DNA of 64,000 bases from Cycas panzhihuaensis (taxonomy: Eukaryota; Cycadophyta): NCBI GenBank assembly GCA_023213395.1, contig CM041465.1, forward strand, positions 28,403,741-28,467,740, in the 5' to 3' direction. Made by a program: the position numbers and the translations under genes. Shown piece by piece: positions 23,802 through 34,420 of the stretch (positions within the stretch are counted from its first letter, which is position 1; every line of letters starts with the position of its first letter). Under the pieces are notes generated by a model. The model did not search any database, was not told the origin of the DNA, and saw only the letters and a list, made by a program, of their open reading frames with translations.

Positions 23802-24181
23802 TATTAGGATTAATGCTCATCACCCCTCTGCCACCTTCCAACCAAAAATGCATACCTCATCTTCATTAATTTACACATGTGGGTGCTTAACATGTGTAGG
23901 TAAGTTTAGTTAATTTGAGTTAAGTTTATATTATTTTATTGTTATTTAAATTTTAGGGGTTGAGGAGTTTCCCTCCTCCCCCAGATTATATAATTTGAGG
24001 GGTGTACAACCTTAGTATCTTTAGACACTGCCTTCATTGTGGACGTTTATACTACTCTCTTTCACAAACATGGATTGAATATACAAGCTAATGTGTTTAT
24101 GCTACTATGGAACAATGATGTATTGATGTATTAAAGATTTATTCATGTTGTTCCCTATTCTCCATGATTTTATTTCCTTCA
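23802..24181 (+). repeat. Family-A LTR, + orientation, followed by a primer site
   Basis: The reverse complement of the A-element LTRs (24,971-25,388 and 29,419-29,836) aligns along the whole length, from ta(t/g)taggattaat at the start to tttccttca at the end. Shared landmarks are ggggttgaggagtttccctc and ttgatgtatt. Directly after the end, tctggtatccaagc matches the initiator-Met primer site of the A element. The divergence from the A-element LTRs is much greater than between those two, so this is an older copy. It abuts Copia-2 RT without gag, protease or integrase between. Confidence 0.85.
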
Positions 24182-24189
24182 TCTGGTAT

Positions 24190-24970
24190 CCAAGCTTAGT
24201 TTAGCTTCATTATTTTCCAACAGCTTATGCTTAGTATGTAAAGATTGATACTCATCTTCTTAAGTATGGAATGAATCATTTATCCTTTGATCCTAATTTA
24301 TATATTCAAGTCCATAATAATTTGATTACCATTTTTGTTCTCTATATTGATGATTTATTAATCATTAAAAATGATAGTAAAGAGATTTCTTATCTCTAAT
24401 AAGAATTTAAAAGTAGTTTCAAAATATCCAACCTTAAACTACTCTACTATTTCATTAGCATTAAAGTTTTACATGAATTAGGTTACATTTTATTATCACA
24501 AGATCAATATATGAATGAGTTCTTATAGTGTTTTAAAATAAATGACTACAAATCTTTATCTATACTTGTAGAGATTGGAACCAAACTAACTTTAGATGAA
24601 CATGGAAAACTTGTCAATCCCACTCGTTATAGATAACTTATAGGGAGTTTGATTTATCTTACTCATGCTCACCCTGATATCTCATACGTAGTTAGGGTTT
24701 TTTTAGGGTTTATATCTCAACCTAATATGTTCCATTAGAAATATACAATTAAAATTCTCAAGTATATTCACAACACCTTATAGTATGAAATTAACTATAA
24801 CCATGAAACTCTCATTCTAAAAGGATTCACTAATGTAGACTAGGCTAGTTGTTAGGATACTAGCCACTCTACCTTAAGTTTGTGTTTTGACCTAAACTTA
24901 ACTATTATTTCTTAAAGTTATAAGAAGTAACCCAATATTACTCTATCCTCTATTGAAGTAGAATACAAAG
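24190..24970 (+). pseudogene. pol (RT-RNase H): Copia-2 RT/RNase H remnant, 5' part
   Basis: The frame starts inside RT (YVKIDTHLLKYGMNHLSFDP near 24,240) and passes the polymerase motif FVLYIDDLLII near 24,335, with both Asp kept. It continues through NLKLLYYFISIKVL, ILLSQDQYMNEFL and IGSLIYLTHAHPDISYVV near 24,645-24,695, then YTIKILKYIHNTL. It ends in RNase H at IEVEYK, where the A element is inserted. In-frame stops replace Trp and Gln. The gene resumes at 29,837. Confidence 0.85.
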
Positions 24971-25388
24971 TGTTGGAAAAATATATTACAGGAGAACAAG
25001 GCAGAACATAGAATAGAATCACATAGATCAATATTGCAATACATCAATGTAGCATAAACTAAAAATCCATTGTATTCATTCCATTATAAGAAGTGAGTAC
25101 TACAAATTTCCCAACATGAGGGTGGTGTCTAAAAATACCAGGGTTGCACACCCCTGAATATTTATAATTTTGGGGAGGAGGGAAACTCCTCAACCCCTGA
25201 ATTTAAAATAATAATAAAATAATGTTAACTTAACTCAAATGAAACTAACTCAACTTAACATAAATCAAAGTTAAATTTACCTTAATTTACCTCAACATGT
25301 TAAGTATCACATGTCTAAATTGAAGTTGATGAGGTGTACAATCTTGGTTGGAAAGATGGGAGTGGAGTGATGATGATTAACTCCAACA
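24971..25388 (-). repeat. A element 3' LTR
   Basis: It runs from tgttggaaaa to actccaaca on the + strand, ending in the usual TG/CA. It pairs with 29,419-29,836, same length. The target duplication caaag lies immediately left. Confidence 0.95.
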
Positions 25389-25400
25389 TTCTCCCCCTTA
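25389..25400 (-). other. A element polypurine tract
   Basis: On the - strand aagggggagaa ends directly at the LTR. This is the standard copia-type primer for plus-strand synthesis, and it fixes the element's orientation. Confidence 0.85.
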
Positions 25401-25620
25401 ATGTCATCACGAACACTTGTATCTTTTCCTTGAACTTATGGAACTGGTACTTGAAAAAAACTTTAAAATTTTGATCTTCATCAATATTCTTTAACCTTCT
25501 TACAACATTTGTCTCCTTACCATAAAGTAATGTTAAAAAACTATAAGTAAATGATGCTTGATTTAAATGTAGATGAATATCTGTATTTTTGACTTTGACA
25601 ACTGTAATATTAAGAAAACT

Positions 25621-26145
25621 TTAAACTTGAACTTTATCTATTATAGTCTTTATACTCTGAACAATTGTCCTATCATCAGGTTCATTCTTTATCATATCAT
25701 CAGATTCATTCTTCGTCATGTCATATGATTCATTTTCATTCTCCCCCTCAAATGAAGAATCAAATCCTTGTGTAGCAAGTTAGTCCTACATTTGATCTAA
25801 ATCTTCATTAGTTTTGTCATCATGATCCACCTGTTTTGTCACCTGTCTCACATGCTCAACAAAAATATCATCAAATACAAGGAGGGTATTTCCCCTATAA
25901 GTAGAAATTAATGTATCCCAAATAGATTTAGAGGTCATTAATTCACAAACCTTTGAAAAAACATCATCATGAATAATACAAAATAATAATGCTAAGGCTT
26001 CATTATCCTTTTTAATGTTTTACTTAATACTAATACCATAGTCATTTTACAAATATTTTCATAAATCATGTGCAATAAAATAGTTTTCCATAACTTTGTG
26101 CCATTCTGAAAAATTTTGCCCATCAAATATAGGTAATTGTGCCAT
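25621..26145 (-). pseudogene. gag: A element gag
   Basis: The ATG at 26,145 opens MAQLPIFDGQNFSEWHKVME, the usual start of a copia gag (substrate-binding Phe-Asp-Gly-x-Asn-Phe and a Trp). The same frame continues through KKDNEALALLFCI, SKVCELMTSKSIWDTLIS (the UBN2-type core) and RQVTKQVDHDD. It ends in an acidic Glu/Asn/Asp-rich tail before a stop at 25,621-25,623: 175 codons. Five in-frame stops (after HDL, KYL, SIK, DQM, and two residues later) break it. There is no zinc knuckle and no pol. The Copia-4 gag (36,400-36,480) shares the KKDNEAL..FC pattern. Confidence 0.8.
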
Positions 26146-26159
26146 GTTATAAAAAACTT

Positions 26160-29100
26160 TAGAACATATAAAGTATGCTTTTACTAAGTTAAGAAGGTTA
26201 ATAAATATAATGAATATATATGATTTCAAATAAAGCTTTTGAAGTATATGTAATGCCCTTTATAAAGTCAATCAACTAAGTACAATAAATAAATGATTCT
26301 TTTAATAATGATAAAAAAGACTTTTCAATAAGTATGCCTCTCGAATAAACTTTCATGATGGAATATAAAGATTTCTTAACCTTTGATTTTTAAATGAATA
26401 ATCATTCAATGCAATAAATCTTTTGCCTTGATAATGATATAAACTACTGAAAAAACTAAAATAAATGTATATTTTACTTTGAAAGATAAGGAGTATGAAG
26501 AAACTTTTTAAAAGAAGGGTTAGAGGACAACCTTAAGTTTGAAAGCTTCAAAAGTATACTAAATGATATCAGAATGATGTGAAACTTTATGAGTATAAAC
26601 ATAAATAAAATATGAATCCAACGGAACCAACTGTTTTGAAAATAGGTTCCTATAAGTTAAGTTTTGATAATCCAAAGTAAATAGACCTTGTTTTAAGGCC
26701 TAATAGGAGATGGGACTCAAAATTATATAAAAAAGCTAATACAACTTTATAAAATGCTGAGAAATTATTAAATATTATTTACAAGACTGGTCAATATACT
26801 TTTAGCTGAAAAGTTTTGAGATATATATATATATATATAAATGTGTTAAAAATGGTAGGTTTAAAGTAATAAAATACCTCTACTTTGAGTAATTTGAAAA
26901 TCAGTAAAAATATATTAAAATGTATAAAAACTATATCAGATCGAAGAGAATTGAGTCATCTTCCCAACGAAACTAACAAAATTGAATTTGGATATCAAAC
27001 AAAAAAATTATTGCAGAATTAGTAACAGATACTTTTATAGTAAAATGTTAAGAAAATTGCTAAAAACCATTAAAATGCCACTTTCAGTGATTAAAATAGT
27101 GGCCAAAATGAATTTAAAAAATAAAATAAAAGGTGGATAATGAAGCTTGTTGAATTTAGATCACTTTAGAATAGATCTGGATAGAAAATAGTTTCTCAGT
27201 AACAAAATAAAATCAATTCAAAATATGATTTTGTAAAATGTTTAAAAAAGGCTAAAAAAATGACTGATTGACTTTAAATCGACTAAAATGGGGTCAAATC
27301 AGCACCAAATTGGTTATATGACTAGTCAAAATTAATCTACAAAAAATTTATGACCCAATGAAACTATTTTCGTCAGAAACTGATGTCTCAGTGAGGAGTT
27401 ATAGTAAAAAAATGCCAATAACCCTATGTAAAGTAAAAAAAAAAAAAATAGAAAATAAAAAATAATAAGGTTAAAAACTTATGTTGGCCCATTTAATAAT
27501 GAATGACGGGTCACATGGAGAATATAAGTGACCATGGGCTTAAGTTTAAGGGGCTTTATGCCTTTCATAAATCAAAAATTTTAATATTTCAAAATAAAAT
27601 AAATTTTAAACAGTAGTAGAGCATACGACTCTGTGAGAGGATGCAGAGGCATAAAATAGCGAAATAAATTGCTAAAAAATGATTTTGAGACTTTGAATCA
27701 CTAATTTCATGAGGGACGCACTCATCCACAGCTCCAGTTTGAGCATTCAATCATAGAAAAAATGAGAAAACATGTTGAAAGTGTCATAGATACAAGTGAG
27801 GCACAGTGGATAACAGAGTAAATTTTGATACTACAAAGCCAAAAGTACATCTAGAGCTGTCAGATTTAAGCTGAGATAGACCCACAGATGGGGGCACCTG
27901 AGTAAAGAATTTGATTATACAAAAAATTTTAAAAAGCGTGAAAAAATAGTGAAAACCTAAAAAACTGGGGTTTAAGGTGCTTTGGAGGTTGTATCTCCTT
28001 GTACAGGCCACCAAATGAGACAAGATTTTACAGGTAGTAGGATGTCTTGGACAACCATATGTTGGTAAAATTTTATAGTGATCCATTGCTTCTACACTGA
28101 GAATGAGCTTGCAGATTAAATGGAGGCCAAATTAGAGTAGTAGTTGATCCAGATGAGATATCTTGCTGTTTGATCAACGAAATCGTGAACCGTCTCTTTC
28201 ACTGGATTATTGACTTAGCAAGGATCACAACAAGTGATCACTTTCTAGGGTTTTGAGTGGTAGATCTGTTGTATAAGTTTACTAAAAGCAATGATGAAGT
28301 CACCCAAAAAAAATAGAAAAATAGAAAAGGTGAAAATAAGAAATAATATGAAAAATTTAAATAAATAAACTTTATAGCATGTAAAGTTTGAGATTTAAAT
28401 ATGAATAATCAAACCAATATTTTATAGATGTGTTATAGTTGGCCAAAATTTGAAGAAAATAGTAAAATAAACAATAAGAGCTATAATATAACTTCTTTAA
28501 GTGGCCTTTTAGGCTGAATATACACCAAAAACCTACAGATCTGGAAAAAAATACTTGAAAATATAGTCAAATATATGATAAAAATTACAGATATGAAATG
28601 AAATATAGCAGATCTGAAGTGAAAACTAGTAGATCTGAAAAAATATTGTGTAAATATTGTAGATCTAACCTAAGCATAACAGATCTATAGCCAAAAATTA
28701 CAGATCTAAACGAATATACTAGAAAAATAGTGAAAATTTACTGAAATAAATAGATCTATAGTAGATCTAGAAAAATATGTAACAGATTTTAAAAAAACTA
28801 TGGTAGATCTGAAGTAAATGTTACAGATATATAATAACTATACTAGAAAATGTTATAATAATTCTTGAAACAAGTAGATCTGAAGTAAAATATGCCAGAT
28901 CTTAAAGAAAAAATAGTATGAAGCTTACATGCAACTGATATTCTTTGCAGATCTATGAAACATATAAGATAAGTAGACAAAAAAATTACTTGTAAACTAT
29001 CAAATATATGATAAAACTATAGATCTGAAGAGAAATAACTCAAATATGCGAAAATACTTGAATATATATAACTTGCTGCTGAAATAATAATGAAATATAA

Positions 29101-29403
29101 GATAAAATATGTAAAACTGAAGAAATATGGCTCAAATTTGAGAAAAGGACTTGAGCAAATATGGCTTGCAACTGAAATCCTATGTAGATCTGTATAAATC
29201 TAAAAATAGATCTGAGAAATATTTGTTATACCATAAATATAGCTCAATAATAATTAAAATCTGCTGAAATAATATATAAAACTTACTAAAACTTTGTAGA
29301 AAAATGAATGTAACCAAATATTTGTTGCTATGAGTAAATCTGCCTCAAAATACCAATAACCTTCCTTCTTCTTCAAGAAAACTTCAATAATAGATCATGA
29401 ACC
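26160..29403 (-). other. A element long non-coding leader
   Basis: About 3.2 kb between primer site and gag with no recognisable protein in any frame. It is A-rich on the + strand and contains a dense cluster of agatct hexamers in its first 700 bp (separate entry). A 100-codon open stretch on the - strand at 27,784-28,086 resembles nothing known and is probably chance. Confidence 0.6.
28530..29215. repeat. Cluster of agatct palindromes
   Basis: About 15 copies of the palindrome agatct occur within 690 bp, mostly in the form (a/g)(c/t)agatctgaa(a/g) and spaced 20-70 bp apart. By chance, a given hexamer is expected well under once in such a span. The flanks drift, so this is an old, irregular repeat in the 5' leader of the A element. 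Confidence 0.85.
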
Positions 29404-29418
29404 TGCTCCGATACCAAA
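29404..29418 (-). other. A element primer binding site (initiator Met)
   Basis: On the - strand tttggtatcggagca directly follows the 5' LTR. It matches tggtatcagagc, the site complementary to initiator-Met tRNA that most plant copia elements use. Confidence 0.85.
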
Positions 29419-29836
29419 TGTAGGAAAAAATATTTGTAGGAGAACAGGGCAGAACATATAATAGAATCACATAGATCAATATTGCAATACATCAATGTAG
29501 CATAAACTAAAAATCCATTGTAGTCATTCCATTGTAAGAAGTGAGCACTATAAATTTCCCAAATTGAGGGTAGTGTCTAAAAACACCAGGGTTGCACACC
29601 CCTCAATATTTATAATTTAGGGGAGAAGGGAAGCTCCTCAACCCTTGAATTCAAAATAATAATAAAATAATGTTAACTTAACTCAAATGAAACTAACTCA
29701 ACTTAATATAAATCAAAGTTAAACTTACCTTAACTTACCTCGACATGTTGAGCATCATATGTCTAAATTGAAGTTGATGATGTGTACAATCCTGGTTAGA
29801 AAGGTGAGAGTGGAGTGATGATGATTAACTCCAACA
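29419..29836 (-). repeat. A element 5' LTR
   Basis: It runs from tgtaggaaaa to actccaaca on the + strand; 418 bp, same length as its partner. The target duplication caaag follows at 29,837-29,841. Confidence 0.95.
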
Positions 29837-30113
29837 CAAAGTAATTATTCATACAACTACTAAAGTGATTTGGCTATGTAGGATTCTTTTTTAACTTGGT
29901 CTTTAATATACTCAAGCTACTCTTATATATTATGATAATTAAAGTATATTGAAGATGATAAAGAACCCTATATTTCATGAAAGAATAACACATATAAAGG
30001 TATATCATTATTTCATCTGTGAACATGGTCAAAGGGTTACTTAGTAAACTAGAGTTCAAAAGGTTTTAGCATGAATTTGGTATTAATATTAATAAAGTTG
30101 TCATGAAGGGGGG
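29837..30113 (+). pseudogene. pol (RNase H): Copia-2 RNase H remnant, 3' part, with purine tract
   Basis: The reading frame broken at 24,970 resumes after the target duplication: VIIHTTTKVIWLCRIL, IYYDN, then MIKNPIFHERITHIK and YHYFICEH, the usual end of copia RNase H. It is followed by catgaaggggggatg (30,098-30,113), a purine tract, and then tgttaaaat, a probable LTR start. This confirms that the A element is an insertion into an older copia gene. Confidence 0.85.
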
Positions 30114-30420
30114 ATGTTAAAATATAATGAATCCCTTATATACTTTTTTATAATGTTAGTCACTTAGATAAAGTGCAAATATAATTCAAGTTATGACTTA
30201 ATGTTGTAATTCCTACTTGAGGGTTTTCACCCAACTTTAATCCTCATAACTATCCAATCAGACTTATGTAATATGAGGTCTAATCAGGTGAAAGTATGTG
30301 AAGTCCAATCCACATCCACCTATTATAAAGTGATAAACATTGAACTCTCTATAAATTAAGGCTATGTTTACACTCATATAAGATGAAGGTTTTTGTCAAG
30401 GGTTAAAACTCTACCAAAGT
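30114..30420 (+). repeat. Probable Copia-2 3' LTR (right end unknown)
   Basis: It begins tgttaaaatataatg right after a purine tract. It shows no similarity to the family-A LTR at 23,802-24,181, so the two ends of this copia remnant do not belong together. No partner copy is present to set the right end. Confidence 0.4.
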
Positions 30421-30659
30421 TCTATATCAATTATCAATTAATTTGATTTATTTATTCTAATGGATTAGAGCTAATTTTTAATCCTCCATTCATATCTTAT
30501 GTTTATTTAATATGTGTTTGATATACTTTGTATATTGATGGGTTTATTGCATGTTGGTTAAGAGAATAAAGATCATGTTTAAGGTTATTTTTTTAATAGC
30601 TATATTAATTCTAATACATGATCAATATAACTATATATCTTATAAATAGAAGTCCTACT

Positions 30660-32560
30660 CAAGTCTGTGATAAGATCACTCCTAAAGAAGCTTAGATAGG
30701 AAGTAAACTAGATATAAGTCATCTCAAAATCTTTGGTAGTAAAGATTATGTTCACATTCTTGACAAAAAAGAATAAATCAAGATGATAAGAGTATAGAAT
30801 ATATAATAATTAGATATAATAATAAATCTAAAGCATATCAATACATAGACCCTAAAATAAATAAAGGCTATATTAGTAGAGATATAATATTTAATAAAAG
30901 TATAACCAAAAATAATCAAGGCATACTTATAGAAGGAAAGATTATTCAAAGTCATGTTGAAGAAAATATATATAAAGAAGTAATCATTCTAAAAGAAGAG
31001 ACCTTTAAGATAACCACTTTAGATAGAGATAATTATGAAGGAGAGCTTTAATAAGGAATTGAGAAGGATATCTTTAAAGAAGAGTTTCAAGAGTTACATA
31101 GTCCATAGGAAGAACAGACTACCAATAGTTAGACCAACAAATTACCAAAGTGGCATATGAAGACTATTGAAGAAGTAAAAGATGATGTCCTCAAATATAG
31201 AATAGGATTTTGAAAACATCAAGGTTTGATATATTATGTTGACTAAAGGATTATGCATAAGCATATAGTTCTCTAGAATGGAAAAATACCATGGGTGTAG
31301 GAATTAGTACGATAAACAAATATAGGATTTGGGAATTAATCATTGCACCTCAAGATAAATACATTATTAGATGAAAATGGGTATATAACATAAAAAGAAA
31401 GTCTAATGATATAATCAAAAAATAACAGGCCAACCTTGTAGTAAAAGGGTACACTTAAACAATAGGAATCAACAATGAAGAGACCTTTTCTCTAGTAGGA
31501 AAAAGTAATAATTATTAGAATAATTATTACCATGGCAATGTAATTTAGGTAAAACACTATACAAGTTGATGTTAAAATCACTTTCCTAAATGAAGACTTG
31601 AACAAGGAAGTATATATGGAGCACCCTTTATTAGGTATGAATCTAATCCTAGTCTTTATGTTAAAACAAATAAAAGTGATTTAATCACAATCATTGTAGT
31701 ATATATGAATGATATGATAGTCACAAGGAATTATAATGACATAATTCATCAAGTAAAAACCCAAATGGAAAATGTTTTTGAGATGGTAGATATAAGATTA
31801 CTTTATTACTATCTTAATATTGCAGTATATAAAAGAGAAAATTTTATATTTATTTCACAGGTAAAATATACAAAAAAATCTCCTTAAAAAGTTTAAAAAT
31901 CGAGGATTATAATGACTACATAACTCTAATGGAAATAAGATGTACATTGATAGAAAATGAGGATGGACAAAATATTGATAAAACTTTATACAAGCAACTA
32001 GTTAGTAGCCTTATTTATCTAATAGCCACCAGGCCAAACATTTGATACTCAATTGGAATAATTTCTAAGTACATCTAAACACCTAGAGTTTTTCATTATA
32101 ATGCTACCAAGAGGATACTAAGGTATATCAAAGAGACCTCAACACTAGGACTAAGTTGTATCAAAGCATCAAACTTTAAGCTAGTAGGCTATAGTGACTC
32201 AGATTAGGCTAGAGATTAATAAGAAAAGAAGTCTACATCAAGTTATTTCTTCATACTTAGATTAGTTGTTACATCATAGAGTAATAAGAAATAACCTATT
32301 GTTTCTCTATCTTTGACTAAATCAAAGTACAAAGTAGTTGTAAGTGCCATGTGTAAAGTTGTATGGATAAATTAATTTCTCAAAAATATAAAATAAGAAC
32401 AAGTCTATGCCACATCTATCTTTTATGATAATTAAAGTGTTATTAAATTGACTATGAATCCTATATTTTATACCATAATAAAATACATTGAAGTACATCA
32501 TCATGTTATTAGAGAAAAAGTATAAGCAAATGGGATAAACTTGTAATACCATTCTAGTAA
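30660..32560 (+). pseudogene. pol: Copia-3 integrase-to-RNase H remnant
   Basis: The C-terminal integrase is readable (TPKEA, IGSKLDISHLKIFGSKDYVH near 30,680-30,760; then KSKAYQYIDPKINKGYISRD near 30,825-30,880). RT fragments follow: IKRKSNDIIKK, LVVKGYT near 31,440, and a 60-codon open part at 31,705-31,887 that holds the polymerase motif in altered form (VVYMNDMIV near 31,697; the first Asp is Asn). RNase H is barely traceable to about 32,540. Stops and frame changes are frequent, more than in the other copia copies here, so this is one of the oldest layers. Confidence 0.7.
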
Positions 32561-32566
32561 ATAATA

Positions 32567-32585
32567 ACATACATACATACATACA

Positions 32586-32673
<88 letters not shown>
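32567..32673. repeat. (ACAT)n then (AT)n microsatellite
   Basis: About 48 bp of acat repeats pass directly into about 60 bp of at repeats. Open frames across it encode only repeated Ile-Tyr or Met-Tyr-Val-Cys and are artefacts. Confidence 0.97.
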
Positions 32674-32674
<1 letters not shown>

Positions 32675-33294
32675 CCCTTATCAAAGGACAAATTCTAGTG
32701 CTTTAAAGAGATGCTAATAGTTAAAAATAAAATATATAACATTAAGGGAAGATAATAAAGTTAATATTTTAACTTATAACATACTTTTAACTTAGTCTTT
32801 TTTTAAAGTTAAGTTGAGGGTTATATGTCTTAACCCCTCTTTAATTCTATCTTGATACTTGGCCTACATGCATAAGCCCACTTATATACAATCTATGTAT
32901 TTATATAAGATTATTTCTCTTACTCATTAGTACAAGAAAGAATCTTCTTTTATTTATATTATTTTAACAAGATTAACTAAGGATATTGTGGGTTTAGAAA
33001 GAGGGTGGTATTCAAGAGGGGAGTTTTCACTTTATTCTAGTTCTAAGTTCAATTCCCTCTTTGTAGAGAGGTCCACATTAATGGTAAAAACTATGCATTG
33101 AGCTTTATAAACTTTTACGTGATCATAGGTCTATTTTTATACAGATTTTTTTATATAAACCAACTTCTCATAATCTTTTTACTTATTCTTAAGAGATATG
33201 TAATGGGTTTTGTTAACTTACAGGAGGTATGTTATTTGAGGGATTCCTTTATTGATATTACTAGACTAGTAGTCAAGGATATTGATGAGGCTCA
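32674..33294. other. Unassigned DNA left of Copia-4
   Basis: No known gene. It may include the 3' LTR of Copia-3 (a purine-rich ggaagataataaag near 32,745 could be a decayed purine tract), but this cannot be shown. An 88-codon open stretch at 33,098-33,364 runs into the Copia-4 LTR and matches no family. Its last part before the LTR (about 33,250-33,294) resembles the sequence on the far side of Copia-4 (61,425-61,480). Confidence 0.4.
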
Positions 33295-33526
33295 TGAAGG
33301 GAGAGTAGGAGTAAGAGGGAACAAGAGAGGGAGTAATACATTATGTGAAGGACATCATCATTAACAAATTTCCAATAATATGGAGGCTAGGTTCTACCAT
33401 CTTTCAGTGTTTAAAAACACCATTTAAAAAATATTATTTTATTTAGATAGTGTTAGCTAATGTTGGATCCACCAACTCTAATGCTAACAGATATATATTA
33501 ATAATCCAAATGAATAATATTTAACA
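33295..33526 (-). repeat. Copia-4 3' LTR
   Basis: 232 bp, from tgaagggaga to tatttaaca. It matches 61,137-61,419, including cattatgtgaaggacatca and tttaaaaacaccatttaaaa. It is shorter than its partner because the partner has about 45 extra bases in the middle. Confidence 0.85.
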
Positions 33527-33538
33527 TTTCTCCCCTAT
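33527..33538 (-). other. Copia-4 polypurine tract
   Basis: On the - strand ataggggagaaa ends exactly at the LTR start. It fixes the orientation of the element. Confidence 0.75.
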
Positions 33539-33540
33539 AA

Positions 33541-34420
33541 TGTTTATATGGGAAGACTCCAAGCTTGTCATTAAATTTATGGAACTTAAACTTTCCAAGA
33601 GCTTTAGTAGAGATATCTACCACTCATTCTTCTATGCTACAACAGGTTAACTCAACCTCACTAGTTTGAACCAATTCTTTAAAGAAATAATATTGAGTTT
33701 TTATATGCTTTGTTCTGCCATGAAATACTAGATTTTGAGTCATTTGTATAGTACTTTAGTTATCACACAATATTTATGTGGGACCATCCTATTTTATCTG
33801 TAGGTCTTGGAGTAGTCTTCTTAGCCAAACTATTTCATAGGCTCCTACTATTATTGCTTTATATTCTGCTTTCATTATATCTTTCCATTCATCTTTTGTG
33901 TTAGCCTCTTCAAAAGTATGAGGCTCATTTGATGCCATGACTTGGCTCGTTAAGACAAAACTAACTTTATGAGAGCATATGGACCTTCTTTCAAAATTAT
34001 TATCTAAAATATTAGAAGGATAATGACCTCTTTAAACCCATTTTTGGACCCTTTGATTGAATGTGGATGGTCCTACTTCATTTGGGCTTACTTCATTGGA
34101 CTTGGTATGTTTATGGACTTAGGATTAGAATCTATTTCTACTTTTCTTTTGTGCTTTTCAACTTCTGCTTAATAACAATCATATTCCTTGAAGATGATAT
34201 CCTTGCTCATAATTATCTTCTTTTCTTTTGGATTAAATAGTTTATAGGATATGGAGACATCACAACATCCTATAAAGATGCATGTGGTGCTTTTTTCATC
34301 CAACTTTGTTCTCTTTTATTCTAGTACATGGGTAAATGCTAAGCACAAAGAAATCTTCAAGTGATATATGCTTAGCTTATAACCTATCCAAGCTTCCTCT
34401 AGTGTAACCCACTTAAGAGC
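33541..34420 (-). pseudogene. pol: Copia-4 integrase C-terminus, RT deletion junction and RNase H
   Basis: Read right to left: the C-terminal integrase linker (TTCIFIGCCDVSISYKLFNP, IIMSKDIIFKEYD) ends near 34,180. An RT N-terminus (NEPHTFEEANTKDEWKDIMK) is at about 33,870-33,930. The frame then passes without a break into the end of RNase H (AEYKAIIVGAYEMVWLRRLL, TIQMTQNLVFHGRTKHIKTQ, VDISTKALGKFKFHKF). Nearly the whole RT, including the YVDD motif, and the first part of RNase H are missing. The join lies at Ala-Glu-Tyr, a tripeptide found at both places in copia pol, so a short-homology deletion is likely. Stops in the RNase H part are TAA or TAG at Gln positions. Confidence 0.8.

Larger units (their letters stand above)
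24971..29836 (-). mobile_element. A element: complete gag-only copia-type element with long leader
   Basis: Both LTRs are 418 bp and about 92% identical by my count (roughly 30-35 differences). The 5-bp target duplication caaag is exact (24,966-24,970 and 29,837-29,841). The primer site is at the right inner edge and a G-rich purine tract at the left inner edge, so transcription runs right to left. The only coding sequence is a gag of about 175 codons near the 3' end; protease, integrase, RT and RNase H are absent. Some 3.27 kb of non-coding leader separates the primer site from gag. It therefore looks like a non-autonomous (LARD-like) element that would depend on a partner's enzymes. It interrupts the RNase H of Copia-2. 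Confidence 0.9.

Noticed and set aside
27784-28086. 100-codon - strand frame in the A-element leader
   Set aside because: It has no family features, and the surrounding leader is non-coding; probably chance.
28530-29215. agatct cluster as a CRISPR-like array
   Set aside because: The repeat is only six bases with drifting flanks and irregular spacing, no spacers of constant length, and the context is a plant retroelement.
32322-32684. 120-codon - strand frame starting with Ile-Tyr repeats
   Set aside because: Its first part is the acat/at microsatellite and the rest is the antisense of the Copia-3 RNase H remnant.
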